From assembly GCF_021271205.1 (NCBI RefSeq), contig NZ_JAIWKS010000001.1, positions 1 through 64,000 on the forward strand: DNA of 64,000 nucleotides, in the 5' to 3' direction. Of this stretch, positions 18,823-29,202 are shown in pieces. Under the pieces are notes generated by a model. The model ran no database searches. It saw nothing but the letters and a program-made list of their open reading frames with translations, and was not told the origin of the DNA. Position 1 is the stretch's first letter. Every line of letters starts with the position of its first letter. Made by a program: the position numbers and the translations under genes. This stretch comes from Pseudomonas uvaldensis (GTDB lineage Bacteria > Pseudomonadota > Gammaproteobacteria > Pseudomonadales > Pseudomonadaceae).

Positions 18823-19278
18823 TCAGCTCCAGCTCAGCCCACGGGCCATGCCTGTGGCAGCGATCACCATCAACATCAATAACAAGGCTTCGATGTGGCT
18901 GATCCGGGCGAACCGGCCGGCTTTGGAAGGATCGATCGCAACCCCTTTGCCCAGTGCCATTCGCCATTTGATCAACGTGATCATGGGCGCGAGCTCAAGC
19001 AACAGGATCAGCAGGAACAAGGTCATCTTGAGATGAAACAGAGGCTGGTGCAGGTAATAGTCCGAGCCTTTTTCGTACCCGCCGAAAGCCCGCATCCCAC
19101 CAGTCACCAGCAGGACCAGGGCCGACAGGCCCCACACATTATCGGCGATCAACACCCCGCGAACCGCATCCACACCGCCCGCCAACCGCCGCAAGGCCGA
19201 GCCCCGCGCCAGCACCGCCCAAAAACCGAGGGCAAAGGCCAGGAGATGAATTGCTGCCAGAGACCAATGAGCCAACAT
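18823..19278 (-). CDS. DUF2214 inner-membrane protein
   Basis: A 151-residue protein with four hydrophobic segments (around 8-25, 50-70, 85-105, 130-148), matching the DUF2214 family seen widely in proteobacteria. His residues near membrane ends (HWSLAAIHLLAF, HQPLFHLK) hint at haem or metal contact as in CopD-like proteins, but this is inference. Function is unknown. Monocistronic by context. Confidence 0.8.
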   Translation of the reverse strand: MLAHWSLAAIHLLAFALGFWAVLARGSALRRLAGGVDAVRGVLIADNVWGLSALVLLVTGGMRAFGGYEKGSDYYLHQPLFHLKMTLFLLILLLELAPMITLIKWRMALGKGVAIDPSKAGRFARISHIEALLLMLMVIAATGMARGLSWS

Positions 19279-19358
19279 GGAAGATACCTGCCAGAGAGAA
19301 CGTCGAATCGACCTGACAGTACTAGCTCATAAAAGAAGGATCGGTAGGATTGGAGTGT

Positions 19359-19394
19359 AAAAAACTGTGGGAGCGGGCTTGCCCGCTCCCACAG
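19359..19394 (-). terminator. REP-type terminator of cysS
   Basis: A perfect 14-base stem CTGTGGGAGCGGGC (19365-19378) with its inverse (19381-19394) and a two-base loop. Read on the minus strand it ends in six T (19359-19364), 20 bases after the cysS stop, so a REP hairpin has Rho-independent terminator form here. Confidence 0.85.
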
Positions 19395-19413
19395 GGTGTT
19401 GTGCGTTGCTGGA

Positions 19414-20796
19414 TCAGTCAGCCAAACGCCATGTCGTCCCGCCCTTGCCGTCTTCCAGCACCACGCCCATGGCGGTGAGCTGGTCGCGGATGCGGTCGGA
19501 CTCGGCCCAGTCCTTGTTGGCGCGAGCTGTCAACCGCGCCTGGATCAGCGCTTCGACCTCGGCGGCGTCCACGCGACCTTCGGCACCGGCCTGAAGAAAC
19601 TCATCCGCCTCGAGCTGCAATACTCCGAGCACTCCGGCCAGTTCCTTCAGGCGCGCCGCCAGGCCCGCCGCTGCATTGAGATCGCTCTCGCGCAGGCGGT
19701 TGATTTCGCGCACCATCTCGAACAGCACCGCGCATGCCTCAGGCGTGCCGAAGTCGTCGTTCATCACTTCGGTGAAGCGCGCCACGAACGCTTCGCCACC
19801 GGCGGCCGGTACAGTCGGTAACCCTTTCAACGCATGGTAGAAGCGCTCCAGGGCACCCTTGGCGTCCTTGAGGTTGTCTTCCGAATAGTTGATCGCGCTG
19901 CGATAGTGGCTCGACACCAACAGATAACGCACCACCTCGGGATGATATTTATCCAGCACGTCGCGGATGGTGAAGAAGTTGTTCAAGGACTTGGACATCT
20001 TCTCGCCGTTGATCCGGATCATGCCGCAATGCATCCACGCATTGGCGTAGGTCTTGCCGGTGGCGGCTTCGCTCTGGGCGATTTCGTTTTCGTGGTGCGG
20101 GAATTCCAGGTCGCTACCGCCACCATGAATGTCGAAGGTCTCGCCCAGGCAGCAGGTGGACATCACCGAGCATTCGATGTGCCAGCCCGGACGGCCCTTG
20201 CCCCACGGCGAATCCCAGCTCGGCTCGCCCGGCTTGGCGGCTTTCCACAGGACGAAATCCAGCGGGTCCTGCTTCGATTCGCCGACCTCGATGCGCGCAC
20301 CGATGCGCAGGTCTTCGATCTTCTTGCGCGACAGCTTGCCGTACCCCATGAACTTGCCGACGCGGTAATAAACATCGCCATTGCCTGGCGCGTAGGCATA
20401 GCCCTTGTCGATCAGGGTCTGAATCATCGCATGCATGCCGGGGATATGGTCGGTGGCCCGTGGCTCCATGTCCGGCTTGAGGATATTGAGGCGCGCCTCG
20501 TCCTCGTGCATCGCCGCGATCATGCGCTCGGTCAGGGCCTCGAACGACTCGCCGTTCTCGTTGGCGCGGTTGATGATCTTGTCGTCGATGTCGGTGATGT
20601 TGCGCACGTAGGTCAGGTCATAACCACTGAAACGCAACCAGCGGGTCACCAGGTCGAAGGCGACCATGCTGCGGCCATGACCCAGGTGGCAGTAGTCGTA
20701 CACGGTCATGCCGCAGACGTACATGCGTACCTTGTTGCCATCCAGCGGCTTGAAGACTTCTTTGCTCTTGGTGAGCGTGTTGTAGATCGTAAGCAC
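19414..20796 (-). CDS. cysS: Cysteinyl-tRNA synthetase
   Basis: A 460-residue class I synthetase. The HIGH-like signature YCHLGHGRS and KMSKSLNNF are intact, as are zinc ligands Cys28 (MYVCGMT), the internal Cys of WHIECSVMS and FPHHENE. Length is typical. It begins 21 bases after glnS, so both synthetases are likely cotranscribed. Confidence 0.97.
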   Translation of the reverse strand: MLTIYNTLTKSKEVFKPLDGNKVRMYVCGMTVYDYCHLGHGRSMVAFDLVTRWLRFSGYDLTYVRNITDIDDKIINRANENGESFEALTERMIAAMHEDEARLNILKPDMEPRATDHIPGMHAMIQTLIDKGYAYAPGNGDVYYRVGKFMGYGKLSRKKIEDLRIGARIEVGESKQDPLDFVLWKAAKPGEPSWDSPWGKGRPGWHIECSVMSTCCLGETFDIHGGGSDLEFPHHENEIAQSEAATGKTYANAWMHCGMIRINGEKMSKSLNNFFTIRDVLDKYHPEVVRYLLVSSHYRSAINYSEDNLKDAKGALERFYHALKGLPTVPAAGGEAFVARFTEVMNDDFGTPEACAVLFEMVREINRLRESDLNAAAGLAARLKELAGVLGVLQLEADEFLQAGAEGRVDAAEVEALIQARLTARANKDWAESDRIRDQLTAMGVVLEDGKGGTTWRLAD

Positions 20797-20817
20797 AGGG
20801 TTTCCCTTAAGACTTGA

Positions 20818-22515
<1,698 letters not shown>

Positions 22516-22765
22516 AGGATCCTTGAACAGACAAGTGCGCGGCCGGGTGCGGCCTGATAAATCAAAACCCGTATCATAGCCGATGCTGTCAAGCACCTGA
22601 CAGGCCAGGTCCGGCAAACGATTGAATTTATTCGGCTGCCGGACGAAAAACAGCCTCGAATTTCGTGCCCGGCACGCTAAACTGCCCAGCCTGGCCGTTT
22701 GCAGCCAGACCGGTTGCGGGCTTGCGGGCCCCGAAACCCACGAATTTCTTGAAAGAGTAGTAATC

Positions 22766-23269
22766 ATGACCAAAGTCAAGCTGACCACCAACCACGGCGA
22801 CATCGTTCTGCAACTGAATGCCGAAAAGGCACCGCTGACCGTTGCGAACTTCGTCGAATACGTCAACGCTGGCCACTACACCAACACCATTTTCCACCGC
22901 GTCATCGGCAACTTCATGATCCAGGGCGGCGGTTTCGAGCCGGGTATGAAGGAAAAGAAAGACAAGCGCCCAAGCATCCAGAACGAAGCCGACAACGGCC
23001 TGCCGAACAAGAAGTACAGCATCGCCATGGCCCGCACCATGGAGCCGCATTCGGCCTCCGCGCAGTTCTTCATCAACGTGGCCGACAACAGCTTCCTGAA
23101 CCACAGCGCCAAGACCGTCCAGGGCTGGGGCTACGCCGTGTTCGGTGAAGTGATCGAGGGCACCGATGTGGTCGACAGCATCAAAGGCGTCTCCACCACC
23201 TCCAAGGCCGGCCACCAGGACGTCCCGGCGGAAGACGTGATCATCGAGAAAGCCGAGATCGTTGAGTGA
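22766..23269 (+). CDS. ppiB: Peptidyl-prolyl cis-trans isomerase B (cyclophilin)
   Basis: A 167-residue cytoplasmic cyclophilin. Active-site motifs [13 protein letters not shown] and [13 protein letters not shown] are present. No signal peptide, so this is PpiB rather than PpiA. ATG at 22766 follows GAAAGAG. Its stop overlaps the GTG start of lpxH (GTGA), as in the usual Pseudomonas ppiB-lpxH pair. Confidence 0.96.
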   Translation: MTKVKLTTNHGDIVLQLNAEKAPLTVANFVEYVNAGHYTNTIFHRVIGNFMIQGGGFEPGMKEKKDKRPSIQNEADNGLPNKKYSIAMARTMEPHSASAQFFINVADNSFLNHSAKTVQGWGYAVFGEVIEGTDVVDSIKGVSTTSKAGHQDVPAEDVIIEKAEIVE

Positions 23270-24015
23270 TCCTACTGATTTCAGATTTGCATCTGGAAGA
23301 GGAGCGCCCGGACATCACCCGGGCGTTTCTGGATCTGCTCGCCACCCGCGCCCGTTCGGCGCAAGCGCTGTACATCCTGGGGGACTTTTTCGAAGCCTGG
23401 ATCGGCGACGATGCCATGACCCCGTTCCAACGCTCCATCTGCCAGGCCCTGCGCGCCTTGAGCGACAGCGGCACGGCTATATTCCTGATGCACGGCAATC
23501 GCGACTTCATGTTGGGCCAGGCCTTCTGTAAAGCGGCCGGCTGCACCCTGATCAAGGACCCGAGCGTCGTGCAATTCAATGGCGAGCCGGTGCTGCTGAT
23601 GCACGGCGACAGCCTCTGCACCCGCGATGAAGGCTACATGAAGCTTCGGCGCTGGCTGCGCAACCCGGTCACGCTGTTCATCCTGCGCCACCTGCCATTG
23701 GGCAGCCGCCAGAAGCTGGCGCGCAAACTGCGCAGCGAAAGCCGTGCGCAAACGCGGATGAAAGCCAACGACATCGTCGACGTCACCCCCGAGGAAGTGC
23801 CGCGGGTCATGCAACAGTACGGGGTAAAAACCCTGATCCACGGCCACACCCACCGCCCCGCCATCCACAAGCTGCAACTGGGCGATCACGCCGCCCGACG
23901 CATCGTACTGGGGGATTGGGACAAGCAGGGATGGGCGTTGCAGGTGGATGAGCAAGGGTTTGCGCTGGCGCCGTTTGGGTTTGGCAATTCGCAATTAGCA
24001 TTGCCAAGCACTTAA
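23266..24015 (+). CDS. lpxH: UDP-2,3-diacylglucosamine diphosphatase
   Basis: A 249-residue calcineurin-like phosphoesterase that makes lipid X in lipid A synthesis. Metal motifs are seen in order: [27 protein letters not shown] and HGHTHRP. Starts at GTG, overlapping the ppiB stop by 4 bases. Length slightly above the E. coli enzyme owing to its C-terminal tail. Confidence 0.96.
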   Translation: MILLISDLHLEEERPDITRAFLDLLATRARSAQALYILGDFFEAWIGDDAMTPFQRSICQALRALSDSGTAIFLMHGNRDFMLGQAFCKAAGCTLIKDPSVVQFNGEPVLLMHGDSLCTRDEGYMKLRRWLRNPVTLFILRHLPLGSRQKLARKLRSESRAQTRMKANDIVDVTPEEVPRVMQQYGVKTLIHGHTHRPAIHKLQLGDHAARRIVLGDWDKQGWALQVDEQGFALAPFGFGNSQLALPST

Positions 24016-24026
24016 AGCATACGCCG

Positions 24027-24123
24027 CCCCTGTGGGAGCGGGCTTGCTCGCGAAGGCGGCCTGACAGTCACTTCGATATCGACTGACACATTGCTTTCGC
24101 GAGCAAGCCCGCTCCCACAGGGG
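24027..24123. repeat. REP pair (BIME-like)
   Basis: A near-perfect inverted pair: CCCCTGTGGGAGCGGGCTTG with GCTCGCGAA at the left and its exact inverse at the right, about 30 bases between. It fills the gap between convergent lpxH and the EmrB-type gene and probably serves both as a 3' end. Confidence 0.93.
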
Positions 24124-24142
24124 ATTGCATTTCAATGCTTGA

Positions 24143-25672
24143 TCAGTGGCCGCTCGCCGCCGGCCCCGCCTTCGCAGCGAACGGCGGTTTGGCCAGCCAC
24201 ACCAACAGAATCAAGCCCATGAATGCCCATCCCAGCAGCGTGAAGTAATCCACGGTGGAGAGCATGTACGCCTGGCTGGTCAGGATATGGTCGAGCTGCG
24301 CATAGGCCGGCGCACTTGGACCGCCGAGTTGGTTGAGCGCTTCACGGGTGGCCGGGTCGAATGTGCTGATGTTTTCGCTCAGGTACGCATGGTGCTGGTC
24401 GGCCCGGCGGATCCAGATCCAGGTGGTCAGGGACGCGGCGAAGCTGCCGCCCAGGGTCCGCAGGAACGTTGCCAGCCCGGCGCCGTCAGCGATCTGCTGC
24501 GGCGGAAGGTCCGACATCAGGATGCTCAAGGTCGGCATGAAGAACAGCGCCACACCAATACCCATGAACAGCTGCACCAGGGCAATGTGCTGGAAATCCA
24601 CTTCATTGGTGAACCCGGCGCGCATGAAGCAGCTCAGGCCGATGGCGAGGAACGCCAGCCCGGCCAGCAGGCGCAGGTCGAACTTGTGGGCGTATTTGCC
24701 GACGAAGGGCGACATCAGCACCGGCAGGATACCGATGGGTGCCACGGCCAGCCCGGCCCAGGTGGCGGTGTAGCCCATCTGGGTCTGCAACCACTGCGGC
24801 AGGATCAGGTTGATGCCGAAGAACCCGGCGTAACCGCCCACCAGCACGATGGTGCCGATGCGAAAGTTGCGGTAGGCGAACAATCGCAGATTCACCACCG
24901 GATGCCGGTCGGTCATTTCCCAGATCACGAACACCGCCAGGGCGATGACGGAAATCAGCGCGCCAATGATGATGAAGTTGGATTCGAACCAGTCCAGGTC
25001 ATTACCCTTGTCGAGGATCACCTGGAGCGCGCCGACGCCGATGATCAGCGTGATCAGACCGACGTAATCCATCGGCTGGTGGCTGGTCACTACCGGTCGT
25101 GCCTTGAGTTGCTGGCGCACCACCATCACCGCGAACACGCCAATGGGTACGTTGATGAAGAAGATCCACGGCCAGCTATAGCTGTCGGTGATCCAGCCGC
25201 CGAGGATCGGCCCGGCAATCGGCGCCACCACCGTGACCATCGCCAGCAACGCCAGGGCCATGCCTCGCCTCGCGGGTGGATACACGGCGATCAATAACGT
25301 CTGGGTCATCGGGTACAACGGTCCGGCCACCAGCCCCTGGAGCACGCGAAAACCGATCAGTTCCGGCATCGAGGTAGAGATGCCGCAGAGAAACGAAGCG
25401 AGCACGAACAGCATCGTCGCCCACAAGAACAGCTTCACCTCACCAAACCGACGGCTCAACCAGCCGGTCAGCGGGAGCGCGATGGCGTTGCTCACCGCGA
25501 ATGAAGTAATGACCCAGGTGCCCTGCTCCGAACTGACCCCCAGGTTGCCGGAGATGGTCGGCAAGGCGACGTTGGCGATGGTGGTGTCGAGTACCTGCAT
25601 GAACGTCGCCAGGGACAGCCCGATGGTGCTGAGCAACAGGCTGGGCGGCGTGAAGGACGCGTTATTGCTCAT
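24143..25672 (-). CDS. emrB: EmrB-type MFS drug efflux transporter (DHA2)
   Basis: A 509-residue major facilitator with about 14 membrane helices. The DHA2 family motif LDTTIANVALPTIS is in helix 1 and motif A-like GWLSRRFG follows. It would pair with the adjacent membrane-fusion protein and outer-membrane factor to pump drugs across both membranes. A REP pair separates it from emrA by 153 bases within the operon. Confidence 0.92.
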   Translation of the reverse strand: MSNNASFTPPSLLLSTIGLSLATFMQVLDTTIANVALPTISGNLGVSSEQGTWVITSFAVSNAIALPLTGWLSRRFGEVKLFLWATMLFVLASFLCGISTSMPELIGFRVLQGLVAGPLYPMTQTLLIAVYPPARRGMALALLAMVTVVAPIAGPILGGWITDSYSWPWIFFINVPIGVFAVMVVRQQLKARPVVTSHQPMDYVGLITLIIGVGALQVILDKGNDLDWFESNFIIIGALISVIALAVFVIWEMTDRHPVVNLRLFAYRNFRIGTIVLVGGYAGFFGINLILPQWLQTQMGYTATWAGLAVAPIGILPVLMSPFVGKYAHKFDLRLLAGLAFLAIGLSCFMRAGFTNEVDFQHIALVQLFMGIGVALFFMPTLSILMSDLPPQQIADGAGLATFLRTLGGSFAASLTTWIWIRRADQHHAYLSENISTFDPATREALNQLGGPSAPAYAQLDHILTSQAYMLSTVDYFTLLGWAFMGLILLVWLAKPPFAAKAGPAASGH

Positions 25673-25725
25673 TGCGAAATCCTATGAAGCGAAGGAGGCA
25701 GAATCGTCCAGGTCAGGACACAAAA

Positions 25726-25809
25726 CCTGTGGGAGCGAGCCTGCTCGCGATGGCGGTGTGTCAGGCGCCATCGATGCCGGCTTATCGCGAGCAGGCTCGC
25801 TCCCACAGG
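25726..25809. repeat. REP pair inside the efflux operon
   Basis: CCTGTGGGAGCGAGCCTGCT and its exact inverse enclose about 25 bases. This copy lies between emrA and emrB, genes that normally abut, so it may stabilise the upstream message or reduce read-through to emrB. Confidence 0.93.
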
Positions 25810-25825
25810 TTCACGCTGCAGCGGG

Positions 25826-27025
25826 CTAACGCTGTGCAGTCTTGCTGGTGGCGGCGCTGTTCTCATGGATCAGCCGGGTGATCATCGCGTCGGCATCAGC
25901 CAGTTGCCGGTCGTAGACCTGGGTGCTGAACGTAGCTTTCTGCGGTGGCTGCTGGGCCAGGACCGGGCCGCTCTGGTCCCGCAGGTTGACATTGACCTCG
26001 GTGGACAGCCCGACTCGCAGCGGATGCCTGACCAATTCCTCGGCGTTGACATGAATACGCACGGGCACCCGTTGGACGATCTTGATCCAGTTACCGGTGG
26101 CGTTCTGCGCCGGCAGCAAGGCAAACGCGCTGCCCGTGCCCGCGCCGAGGCTATCGACGGTGCCGCTGTATTTCACATCGCTGCCATAGAGGTCGGTCTC
26201 GATCTCCACCGGCTGGCCGATGCGCATGTCACGCAGTTGGGTTTCCTTGAAGTTGGCGTCGATCCACAGCTGATCCAGCGGGATCACCGCCATCAGCGCC
26301 GTGCCCGGTTGTACTCGCTGGCCCAACTGGACGGTGCGCTTGGCGACGTAACCGGTGACCGGCGCAATCAAAGTGCTGCGAGCATTGGCCAGGTAAGCCT
26401 GGCGCAGTTGCGCGGCCGCGGCCTGCACGTCGGGATGGGACGACACCACCGTATCGTCCACCAGGGCGCTGGTGGTCTTGAGCTGTTGGCGGGCGTTGGC
26501 GAGTGCGTTCTGTGCCGAGGTCAGGTCATCCCGGGCGTGGGACAGTTCTTCCTGGGAAATCGCCCCACCGGCGGCCAGGTTCCGGCGCCGGTTGTAGTTT
26601 TCCTGGGCTTTCTGCACCTCGGCCTCCTGGGCATTGACCTGCGCCCGCATACCGTCGACGTTGCTGTATAAGCCACGTACCTGGCGCACGGTACGCGCCA
26701 GATTGGCCTGGGCACTTTGCAAGCCGACTTCGGCATCGTTCGGGTCGAATTGCACCAGCACTTGGCCTTCGCGCACCAGATCGCCGTCATCAGCACCGAT
26801 GCTCACCACCGTGCCGGTGACCTGCGGAGTGATTTCCACCACGTTGCCGTTCACATAGGCATCGTCGGTGCTCTCGTTCCACCGGCCATACAACTCGTGC
26901 CAGCCCCAGACGCCCAGGCCGCCGAGAATGACGATCACCGTCAGCGCCAGCAGCATCACCTTGCGCTTGCGCGGGTTGTTGTTCTGTGAATGTTCGGACG
27001 CTTGAGTATTTTCTGCAGTGGCCAT
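25826..27025 (-). CDS. emrA: EmrA-type membrane-fusion (HlyD) protein
   Basis: A 399-residue periplasmic adaptor with one N-terminal membrane helix (VMLLALTVIVILGGLGVWGW), lipoyl/barrel-sandwich halves and a central coiled coil (about 95-210). The HlyD_D23 type core (STDDAYVNGNVVEITPQVTG) is clear. It links EmrB to the outer-membrane factor. It starts 15 bases after the outer-membrane gene. Confidence 0.92.
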   Translation of the reverse strand: MATAENTQASEHSQNNNPRKRKVMLLALTVIVILGGLGVWGWHELYGRWNESTDDAYVNGNVVEITPQVTGTVVSIGADDGDLVREGQVLVQFDPNDAEVGLQSAQANLARTVRQVRGLYSNVDGMRAQVNAQEAEVQKAQENYNRRRNLAAGGAISQEELSHARDDLTSAQNALANARQQLKTTSALVDDTVVSSHPDVQAAAAQLRQAYLANARSTLIAPVTGYVAKRTVQLGQRVQPGTALMAVIPLDQLWIDANFKETQLRDMRIGQPVEIETDLYGSDVKYSGTVDSLGAGTGSAFALLPAQNATGNWIKIVQRVPVRIHVNAEELVRHPLRVGLSTEVNVNLRDQSGPVLAQQPPQKATFSTQVYDRQLADADAMITRLIHENSAATSKTAQR

Positions 27026-27040
27026 GACAAATACCTCGAA

Positions 27041-28510
27041 TCAGTTATTCAGCGTGGTGGAGGCCGGCGTGGCTGAAGCCAGGGTCTGGGCCTCGAAACC
27101 ACCGCCCAGTGCCTGCATCAGCTGGATCGACAAGTCGATCTGCTCGGCATTCAGGTTCGCCAGTTGACGCTGGGCCTGGAGCAATTGCTGCTCGATGCTC
27201 AGCACGTCCAGGTAATTCCCGATGCCGGAGCCGTAGCGCTGGACCACGGTGTCGTAGGAGCTTTGCGCAATGTCGGTGGCATGTTGCTGGGCACCGATCT
27301 GCCGTGCGATGTCACGCAATTGATTGATGGTGTCGCTGACATCCCCAAGGGCCTTGACCAGGCTCTTGTTGTATTGCGCCACCGCCAGGTCGTAGTCAGC
27401 GTCGCGGGCGTCCAGGTCTGCCCGCAACCGCCCACCGTCGAAGATCGGCAGAGAAACCGTCGGCGCCACGTTGAAGAAGCGACTGGCCGAACCGAACATC
27501 GCGTCCCCCAGCAACGACTGCACCCCGGCCGCCGCGCTCAGGTTGAGGTTGGGGTAGAAGTTGGTCTTGCCGGCCTCGATGTCCTTGCTGGCCGCCTCCA
27601 CTCGCCAACGTGCCGCCACCAGGTCCGGACGACGACCCAGCAGCTCCGCCGGCAGGTTCGACGGCAAGGCCACCGCGCTGGCTTTCAGCACATTGGGTCG
27701 GGCGATTTCATTGCCACGGTCCGGGCCCTTGCCCAGCAGTACCGCCAGGGCGATCCTGGCGCTTTGCAGGCGTTTCTCCGCATCGATAAGGGTGGCGTCG
27801 GCACTGGCTTCCAGGCTTTCGGTCTGCTGGAACTGATACTCGCTGTCGATCCCGGCGCTGAGACGGCGCTTGCTCAAGTCGAGCATTTGTCGGGTGCGCT
27901 TGAGGTCTTCCGAGGCCAGGTCATAAATGATGTGGGCCTGGCCGAGGTCGCTATAGGCCCGAGCCACATCGGCGGCCAGGGTCAGCTGCGCGGCCTGACG
28001 GTCGATTTCGGCCGCGCGGGCCTGGCCCAGGGCCGCTTCCCAGGCAGCACGCTGACCACCCCAGAGGTCGAAGTTGTAATTGAAATCGACGCTCAGCGAA
28101 CGCAAGGTGCTGTAGGCACCGCCCTGCCCCGCCGGGTCCTGATCACGGGCCAGCCGCGAGCGACTGACGCTGCCGCTGGCATCCAGAGTGGGCATACGCG
28201 CCGCGTTGGCGGCGTAGGCGGCGGCGCTGGCCTGATGAACACGGGCACTGGCGATCTGCATGTCCGGGCTGTCGCGCAAGGCCTCACGGATCAGACCGTC
28301 GAGTTGCGGATCCCCCAGGCTTTTCCACCAATCGCTTTTCGGCCACGCGGCGGGCGATAAGGTCACGCCGTTCAACGACTGCCCGACCTTGAGGCTCTGG
28401 GCATCGAGGCTGACGCCTTCGGTCTTGAGGCCGCTGTAGCTGGCACAACCGGCGAGACTCATCGCCAGCAGCACCAGGCTCAGTCGGGTACGCAAGGTTT
28501 TACGCTTCAT
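27041..28510 (-). CDS. Outer-membrane efflux factor (NodT/OprM family)
   Basis: A 489-residue lipoprotein with lipobox MSLAGC and two OEP repeats, each containing long helical and short beta segments. It would form the trimeric outer-membrane tunnel of the EmrAB pump. The start overlaps the marR stop by 4 bases. Confidence 0.92.
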   Translation of the reverse strand: MKRKTLRTRLSLVLLAMSLAGCASYSGLKTEGVSLDAQSLKVGQSLNGVTLSPAAWPKSDWWKSLGDPQLDGLIREALRDSPDMQIASARVHQASAAAYAANAARMPTLDASGSVSRSRLARDQDPAGQGGAYSTLRSLSVDFNYNFDLWGGQRAAWEAALGQARAAEIDRQAAQLTLAADVARAYSDLGQAHIIYDLASEDLKRTRQMLDLSKRRLSAGIDSEYQFQQTESLEASADATLIDAEKRLQSARIALAVLLGKGPDRGNEIARPNVLKASAVALPSNLPAELLGRRPDLVAARWRVEAASKDIEAGKTNFYPNLNLSAAAGVQSLLGDAMFGSASRFFNVAPTVSLPIFDGGRLRADLDARDADYDLAVAQYNKSLVKALGDVSDTINQLRDIARQIGAQQHATDIAQSSYDTVVQRYGSGIGNYLDVLSIEQQLLQAQRQLANLNAEQIDLSIQLMQALGGGFEAQTLASATPASTTLNN

Positions 28511-28980
28511 TTGTCCCCCAATCGCAGCACGGTGATGGGGTCACCGGCAGCGAGCAGAATTTTCTTGAGGATGTGTTCGAGGGTTTCCAGCTCCTCGCGG
28601 CTGATGGCGCCGGCCAACTGGTTCATGGCGTCGGCGCCGATATACGGCAGGCGATCGGCGAGGGCCTGGCCGGCTTCGGTGAGCACCAGTTGCACTTGCC
28701 TGCGGTCCTGCGCCGAACGTTGGCGGACCAGAAAGCCTTTCTGTTCCAGACGATCGAGCATGCGGGTCATCGAACCGCTGTCCAGGGACAGGTAGCGACA
28801 CAGCTCGGCCGGCGTGTCGATACCGTGCTGGGCCATGATGATCAACACCTTGAACTGCGCGGCGGTAATGCCGACGGGCTCCATGTGGGTGTCGATGATC
28901 CGGTCCTTGAGCAGCGCGGCACGGCCGAGCAGCATGCCGAGATGGCAGTTGTGGAAATCGTCTGGGGTGAAATGCTTCAT
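28507..28980 (-). CDS. MarR-family repressor of the efflux operon
   Basis: A 157-residue winged-helix regulator (recognition region GSMTRMLDRLEQKGFLVRQR). It is the first gene of the marR-OMF-emrA-emrB operon and so is probably its local repressor, released by phenolic or drug ligands. Two CTGCCTAGGCAG-type palindromes flank its promoter. The ATG at 28980 is preceded by a short leader; the true start is not sharply defined by an SD sequence. Confidence 0.92.
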   Translation of the reverse strand: MKHFTPDDFHNCHLGMLLGRAALLKDRIIDTHMEPVGITAAQFKVLIIMAQHGIDTPAELCRYLSLDSGSMTRMLDRLEQKGFLVRQRSAQDRRQVQLVLTEAGQALADRLPYIGADAMNQLAGAISREELETLEHILKKILLAAGDPITVLRLGDK

Positions 28981-28994
28981 CTGGACACCGATTG

Positions 28995-29049
28995 CTGCCT
29001 AGGCAGGGAATGTATGTCGAGATATTACTGCTTAGGCAGCGAATGTCAA
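28995..29049 (-). promoter_or_regulatory. Efflux operon promoter with two MarR palindromes
   Basis: On the minus strand a near-consensus promoter TTGACA (29044-29049), 16-base spacer, TAATAT (29022-29027) is present. The palindrome CTGCTTAGGCAG (29028-29039) fills the spacer. A perfect copy CTGCCTAGGCAG (28995-29006) lies 33 bases away, between the expected transcript start and the marR ATG. The 33-base period is about three helical turns. Confidence 0.8.
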
Positions 29050-29096
29050 ACAAATAGTTAGTCAACTACACATAAGCGGACGAACGCGGATAAAAA

Positions 29097-29186
29097 TGTG
29101 GGAGCGGGCTTGCTCGCGAAGGCGTTGGATCAGTCAACTTATCTGTTGAATGACACACAGCATTCGCGAGCAAGCCCGCTCCCACA
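29097..29186. repeat. REP pair after tamB
   Basis: TGTGGGAGCGGGCTTGCTCG and its exact inverse are separated by about 35 bases, 17 bases after the tamB stop and upstream of the efflux promoter. Probably the 3' end of the tamAB transcript. Confidence 0.92.
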
Positions 29187-29202
29187 ATGATTGGGGGAAG
29201 GG

